Shown: piece by piece, positions 22,521 to 25,523 of the stretch | Layout of the letters: every line of letters starts with the position of its first letter | Numbering within the stretch: position 1 is the first letter of the stretch | Assembly (NCBI GenBank): GCA_943369575.1 | Contig: CALRNP020000052.1 | Span: 1-25,523, forward strand | Length of the DNA stretch: 25,523 nt | Direction: 5' to 3' | Source: Azorhizobium sp943369575 | GTDB taxonomy: Bacteria > Pseudomonadota > Alphaproteobacteria > Rhizobiales > Xanthobacteraceae | Notes under the pieces: model-generated | Seen by the model: only the letters and a program-made list of their open reading frames with translations | The model's database searches: none | What the model was told of the DNA's origin: nothing | Program-made: the position numbers and the translations under genes

Positions 22521-24083
22521 ATGCACGCATCAGCACAGCACGAAGCCGGCGCGGCCCCCAGCGGCGCGGTTGTCAGTGACGTCATGCAGGCCATTGCCGA
22601 GCACAAGGGCTGCGGCACTTCCGGCGGCAGCGGCAAGGCCAGCTGCGGCTCCGCCGCCGGCCAGAACGACCTGCCCACGGAAATCTGGGAGAAGGTGAAG
22701 AACCACCCCTGCTATAGCGAGGAAGCCCACCACCATTATGCCCGCATGCATGTGGCCGTGGCCCCCGCCTGCAACATCCAGTGCAATTACTGCAACCGCA
22801 AATATGACTGCGCCAATGAGAGCCGCCCCGGCGTGGTCAGCGAGAAGCTGACCCCCGAGCAGGCGGCCAAGAAGGTGCTGGCGGTGGCCTCCACCATTCC
22901 GCAGATGACCGTGCTCGGCATCGCCGGCCCCGGCGATCCGCTGGCCAATCCGGAAAAGACCTTCAAGACCTTCGAGCTGATCTCGAAGACTGCGCCGGAC
23001 ATCAAGCTCTGCCTGTCCACCAACGGCCTGACCCTGCCGGACCATGTGGACACCATCGCCGACTTCAACGTCGATCACGTCACCATCACCATCAACATGG
23101 TGGACCCGGAGATCGGCGCCAAGATCTATCCGTGGGTGTTCTACAAGCACAAGCGCTATACCGGCGTCGATGCCGCCAAGCTGCTGACCGAACGCCAGTT
23201 GCTGGGCCTGGAAATGCTCACCGCCCGCGGCATCCTGGCCAAGATCAATTCGGTGATGATCCCCGGTATCAATGACAAGCATCTGGTGGAAGTGAACAAG
23301 GCGGTCAAATCCCGCGGCGCCTTCCTGCACAACATCATGCCGCTGATTTCGGCCCCGGAGCACGGCACCGTGTTCGGCCTGACCGGCCAGCGCGGCCCTT
23401 CCGCCCAGGAACTGAAAGCCCTGCAGGACAGCTGCGAGGGCGAGATGAACATGATGCGCCATTGCCGCCAGTGCCGCGCCGATGCGGTGGGGCTGCTGGG
23501 CGAGGATCGCAGCGCCGAATTCACCACCGACAAGATCATGGCCATGGAGGTCAATTACGATCTCGACACCCGCAAGGCCTATCAGGCCAAAGTGGAAGAA
23601 GAGCGCGTCGCCAAGGTGGTGGCCAAGCAGGAAGAACTCTCCACCCTCGCCGGCGAAAGCAGCGACATCAAGCTGCTGGTGGCGGTGGCCACCAAGGGCT
23701 CGGGCCTCATCAACGAGCACTTCGGCCATGCCAAGGAGTTCCAGGTCTACGAACTCTCCACGGCGGGCGCCAAGTTCGTCGGCCATCGCCGGGTGGATCT
23801 CTACTGCCAGGGGGGCTTCGGCGACGAGGACAGCCTGGAAACCGTGATCCGCGCCATCAACGATTGCCATGCGGTATTCGTGGCCAAGATCGGCGGCTGC
23901 CCCAAGGGCGACCTGCAGAAGGCCGGTATTGATCCCGTAGATCAATATGCCCACGAATTCATCGAGAAGTCCGCCATCGCTTGGTTCAAGGCCTATCTGG
24001 ACAAGGTGAACAGCGGCGAAATCGAACATGTGGAACGCGGCGACGCCGAGATCCGCCAGGGCGCGCTGATCTCCGCCGCCTGA
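22521..24083 (+). CDS. nifB: FeMo-cofactor biosynthesis radical SAM protein NifB
   Basis: NifB fuses [4Fe-4S] clusters and inserts the central carbon to make NifB-co, the 8Fe precursor of FeMo-co. The radical SAM motif is C84-x3-C88-x2-C91 (APACNIQCNYCNRKYDC). Accessory cluster cysteines include C31 (EHKGCGTSGG), C42 and C64 (HPCYSEEAHH) in the N-terminal part, and C315 and C318 (RHCRQCRADAVGLLGED). AGPGDPLAN is the SAM-binding Gly region. A linker (about 355-382) leads to a NifX-like C-terminal domain (about 383-495; NEHFGHAKEFQVYEL, VFVAKIGGCPKGDL). The 520-aa length matches two-domain NifB. GAGGAACG precedes the ATG. Confidence 0.97.
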   Translation: MHASAQHEAGAAPSGAVVSDVMQAIAEHKGCGTSGGSGKASCGSAAGQNDLPTEIWEKVKNHPCYSEEAHHHYARMHVAVAPACNIQCNYCNRKYDCANESRPGVVSEKLTPEQAAKKVLAVASTIPQMTVLGIAGPGDPLANPEKTFKTFELISKTAPDIKLCLSTNGLTLPDHVDTIADFNVDHVTITINMVDPEIGAKIYPWVFYKHKRYTGVDAAKLLTERQLLGLEMLTARGILAKINSVMIPGINDKHLVEVNKAVKSRGAFLHNIMPLISAPEHGTVFGLTGQRGPSAQELKALQDSCEGEMNMMRHCRQCRADAVGLLGEDRSAEFTTDKIMAMEVNYDLDTRKAYQAKVEEERVAKVVAKQEELSTLAGESSDIKLLVAVATKGSGLINEHFGHAKEFQVYELSTAGAKFVGHRRVDLYCQGGFGDEDSLETVIRAINDCHAVFVAKIGGCPKGDLQKAGIDPVDQYAHEFIEKSAIAWFKAYLDKVNSGEIEHVERGDAEIRQGALISAA

Positions 24084-24112
24084 CCCCCCACACCATCCCA
24101 GGAAGACCCGTC

Positions 24113-24337
24113 ATGACCCTGAAGATCATTGCCTCGCAATGCACGAGCTGTTCGGCCTGCGAGCCGGAATGCCCGAATGTCGCGATCCGCGAGAAGAACG
24201 GCACCTTCGTCATCGACCCCAAGAAATGCACCGAATGCATCGGCCATTTCGATAGCCCGCAATGCGCGGCGGTGTGCCCGGTGGATGACACCTGCGTCAT
24301 CGACAATGCCTTCCCGCGCTATCAGCCCAGCGCCTGA
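24113..24337 (+). CDS. fdxN: 2[4Fe-4S] ferredoxin FdxN type
   Basis: This 74-aa ferredoxin is encoded directly after nifB, the usual place for FdxN/FrxA, a proposed electron donor for NifB and nitrogenase. Cluster motifs are C10-x2-C13-x2-C16-x3-C20 (CTSCSACEPEC) and C39-x2-C42-x8-C51-x3-C55 (CTECIGHFDSPQCAAVC). The x8 insertion is typical of this class. An extra cysteine (C61) follows. The ATG at 24113 is preceded by AGGAAG; the longer open frame into nifB is not coding. It is 29 nt after nifB and 12 nt before the next gene. Confidence 0.93.
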   Translation: MTLKIIASQCTSCSACEPECPNVAIREKNGTFVIDPKKCTECIGHFDSPQCAAVCPVDDTCVIDNAFPRYQPSA

Positions 24338-24349
24338 GGAGATGCGCCC

Positions 24350-24667
24350 ATGAACTTCGAGATCACCCCCGCAGCGGAAAAATTCATCCGCATGATGCTG
24401 CGGGCCGATGGGGATGCCGCCAGTGGGTTCCGCCTGGCGGTGACCCCCGGCGGCTGCTCCGGCCTTTCCGCCGACATCTCCGTCAGCCGCACCCCGGCCA
24501 AAGGCGATGCGGTGGTGGAGCGCAACGGCTTGCGCCTGTTCCTGCCGGCGGAAAGCCGGCTGCTGCTGGACGGCGTGACCATCGATTTCGCCGACACCGC
24601 CGCCCAGACCGGGCTGGTGTTCCGCGATCCGAAGGCCACCACCTGCAGCTCCCACAGCCACAGCTGA
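24350..24667 (+). CDS. HesB/IscA-like protein with altered, His-containing C-terminal cluster motif
   Basis: This 105-aa A-type-carrier-like protein has SGFRLAVTPGGCSGLSADISVSR with the first conserved cysteine (C36) and GVTIDFADTAAQTGLVFRDPKATTC. The usual C-terminal CxC is replaced by C99-S-S-H-S-H-S, so only one of the two C-terminal cysteines remains and two histidines follow. It therefore differs from the canonical IscA-like protein at 19261. It might bind a cluster or metal with mixed Cys/His ligands, or have lost cluster binding. The gene follows fdxN by 12 nt with GAGGAG upstream and is presumably in the nifB operon. HesB-like genes downstream of nifB are known in several diazotrophs. 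Confidence 0.88.
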   Translation: MNFEITPAAEKFIRMMLRADGDAASGFRLAVTPGGCSGLSADISVSRTPAKGDAVVERNGLRLFLPAESRLLLDGVTIDFADTAAQTGLVFRDPKATTCSSHSHS

Positions 24668-24690
24668 GACCTCAAGGAAGCCACAGGCCC

Positions 24691-25227
24691 ATGAACATTG
24701 CCGCTCAGGCGCCGCCTCCAGGCGGTGTGGACGATGCCCTCCTGGCGCAGGCCCTCCTCGGCGGCGGGCTTCCGCCGGCGGCGGAGGACCATCTGCGCCG
24801 GGCGGGCCTGTCCTACCATCTGGACGCGGTGGCCGAGGAGCATCTCCAACAGGCCCTGGCGCTGGCGCCGGGGCATGCGGCGGTGCTGATCGGCTTCTAT
24901 CGGTTCTATTTCTACAAGGGACGCCTACGGGAGGCACTGGATATGGCCAAACAATGCCTCGCAAAGGCCGCGCGGGAAAACCGCCTGGCGCCGGACTTTC
25001 AGGATGTGGCGGCGGACGATGCCCCCTTCGGCCGTTATGACACTCTGCTGCCGCGCTTTTATCTCTTCAGCCTGAAGGGCTACGCCTATCTCCAGATGCG
25101 CCTCGGCGATCTGGACGAAGGCCGCGCCGCCGTCACCAAGCTGTTGCAGTTGGACCCCACCGACAAGATCGGCGCCAAGGTCCTGCTTGATGTGCTCGAA
25201 CGGGTGGGGCAGTACGACGATGGATGA
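24691..25227 (+). CDS. TPR-like helical-repeat protein in the nifB operon
   Basis: The 178-aa protein has tetratricopeptide-like helix pairs: AEEHLQQALALAPGHAAVLIGFYRFYFYKGRLREALDMAKQCLAKAARE (about 48-96) and LFSLKGYAYLQMRLGDLDEGRAAVTKLLQLDPTDKIGAKVLLDVLERVG (about 125-173). There is no signal peptide. TPR proteins mediate protein-protein contacts, so it may be an assembly factor for a nif protein; the partner is unknown. The ATG at 24691 follows AAGGAAG. Its stop overlaps the start of the next gene by 8 nt, indicating coupled translation with the LRV gene. Confidence 0.85.
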   Translation: MNIAAQAPPPGGVDDALLAQALLGGGLPPAAEDHLRRAGLSYHLDAVAEEHLQQALALAPGHAAVLIGFYRFYFYKGRLREALDMAKQCLAKAARENRLAPDFQDVAADDAPFGRYDTLLPRFYLFSLKGYAYLQMRLGDLDEGRAAVTKLLQLDPTDKIGAKVLLDVLERVGQYDDG

Positions 25228-25523
25228 CATCGACGAGGCCTGCGACTGGCAGGGCCGCGACATCGATTGCAGCGGATGCGACCACCGCGCGCTGCTGAAG
25301 CAGGGCTTGTGCCGGCTCAAGCATGCCTGCGTCCATGATCGCTATGCCCGGCGCATTGATCGCTTTTTCAATTGGAACCCGCATCTGGCCAATGGCTATG
25401 TGGGCCATCCCCATTTCGAGGTGCGGGCGATCGCCGCCAAGCACGCCAGCCCGTTCGTGCTGCCGCCGCTGCTCGACGACCCGGAAGAGACCGTGCGCTG
25501 GAACGCGGCACGGCGGCTGCCCA
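25220..25523 (+). CDS. LRV (leucine-rich repeat variant) Fe-S protein, 5' part
   Basis: The frame starts at ATG 25220, overlapping the TPR gene by 8 nt, and runs off the right edge; 101 residues are visible. The N-terminal part is cysteine-rich: C8, C17, C20 (DIDCSGCDHRALLKQGLC), C31 and C37 (KHACVHDRYARRIDRFFNWNPHLANGYVGHPH). It matches the [4Fe-4S]-binding LRV_FeS domain. After it come the first LRV repeats (FEVRAIAAKHASPFVLPPLLDDPEETVRWNAARRLP). The Azotobacter vinelandii LRV protein is the structural prototype and is also encoded in a nif region. The function is unknown. Confidence 0.85.
   Translation, partial: MDDIDEACDWQGRDIDCSGCDHRALLKQGLCRLKHACVHDRYARRIDRFFNWNPHLANGYVGHPHFEVRAIAAKHASPFVLPPLLDDPEETVRWNAARRLP

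Noticed and set aside
1..25523. CRISPR arrays, tRNA/rRNA genes, insertion sequences or integrases
   Set aside because: No regularly spaced repeats, cloverleaf-like or rRNA sequence, transposase or integrase frames were recognised on either strand.

Overview
This window is the core of a nitrogen-fixation (nif) island from a GC-rich bacterium. The gene order (nifHDK-nifENX-DUF269-fdxB; iscA-like/NifU-C/nifS/nifT; nifB-fdxN-HesB-TPR-LRV), the Bradyrhizobium-like extended NifE, the NifA/sigma-54 promoter style and an FNR/FixK-type box suggest an alphaproteobacterium of the Hyphomicrobiales (Xanthobacter/Azorhizobium/Rhodopseudomonas-like). The species assignment is inference; the nif identity is direct.

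Layout. (1) 1-8237, + strand: the 3' end of nifH, then nifD, nifK, nifE (with a C-terminal BFD-type [2Fe-2S] domain), nifN, nifX, a DUF269 gene and the ferredoxin gene fdxB. Strong hairpins sit in most gaps, and a terminator follows fdxB. (2) 8256-10085: a divergent SDR oxidoreductase / AraC regulator pair with a 21-bp-spaced direct repeat between them; not obviously nif-related. (3) 10101-14528: two divergent transcription units around a 357-bp gap that holds sigma-54 (-24/-12) elements facing both ways. Leftward are a 152-aa protein resembling a phage-protein family, a two-domain sulfurtransferase and two small unknown proteins. Rightward are an FAD amine-oxidase-like protein with a helical extension and a Rieske protein. 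(4) 14570-15178, - strand: an unknown 202-aa protein with its own sigma-54-like promoter. (5) 15361-17306: a divergent LysR regulator / NmrA-like NAD(P)-binding protein pair, with an inverted repeat over the LysR start codon. (6) 17398-19113: a large AAA+ ATPase of unknown role. (7) 19127-22283: a NifA site and sigma-54 promoter driving an Fe-S/sulfur cassette (IscA-like, single-domain NifU-C, nifS, nifT) that ends in a SIR2-like gene. (8) 22342 to the end: an elaborate nifB promoter (two NifA sites, FNR/FixK or IHF-like site, perfect -24/-12) followed by nifB, fdxN, a His-tailed HesB/IscA protein, a TPR protein and the start of an LRV Fe-S protein.

How it works together. NifS and the IscA/NifU-like proteins supply sulfur and Fe-S clusters. 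NifB makes the FeMo-co precursor, NifEN (aided by NifX/DUF269) matures it, and NifHDK is the catalytic nitrogenase. FdxB and FdxN are candidate electron donors. The least explained material is the set of sigma-54-linked accessory genes at 10101-15178, the SIR2-like gene in the nifS-nifT cassette, and the AAA+ ATPase.
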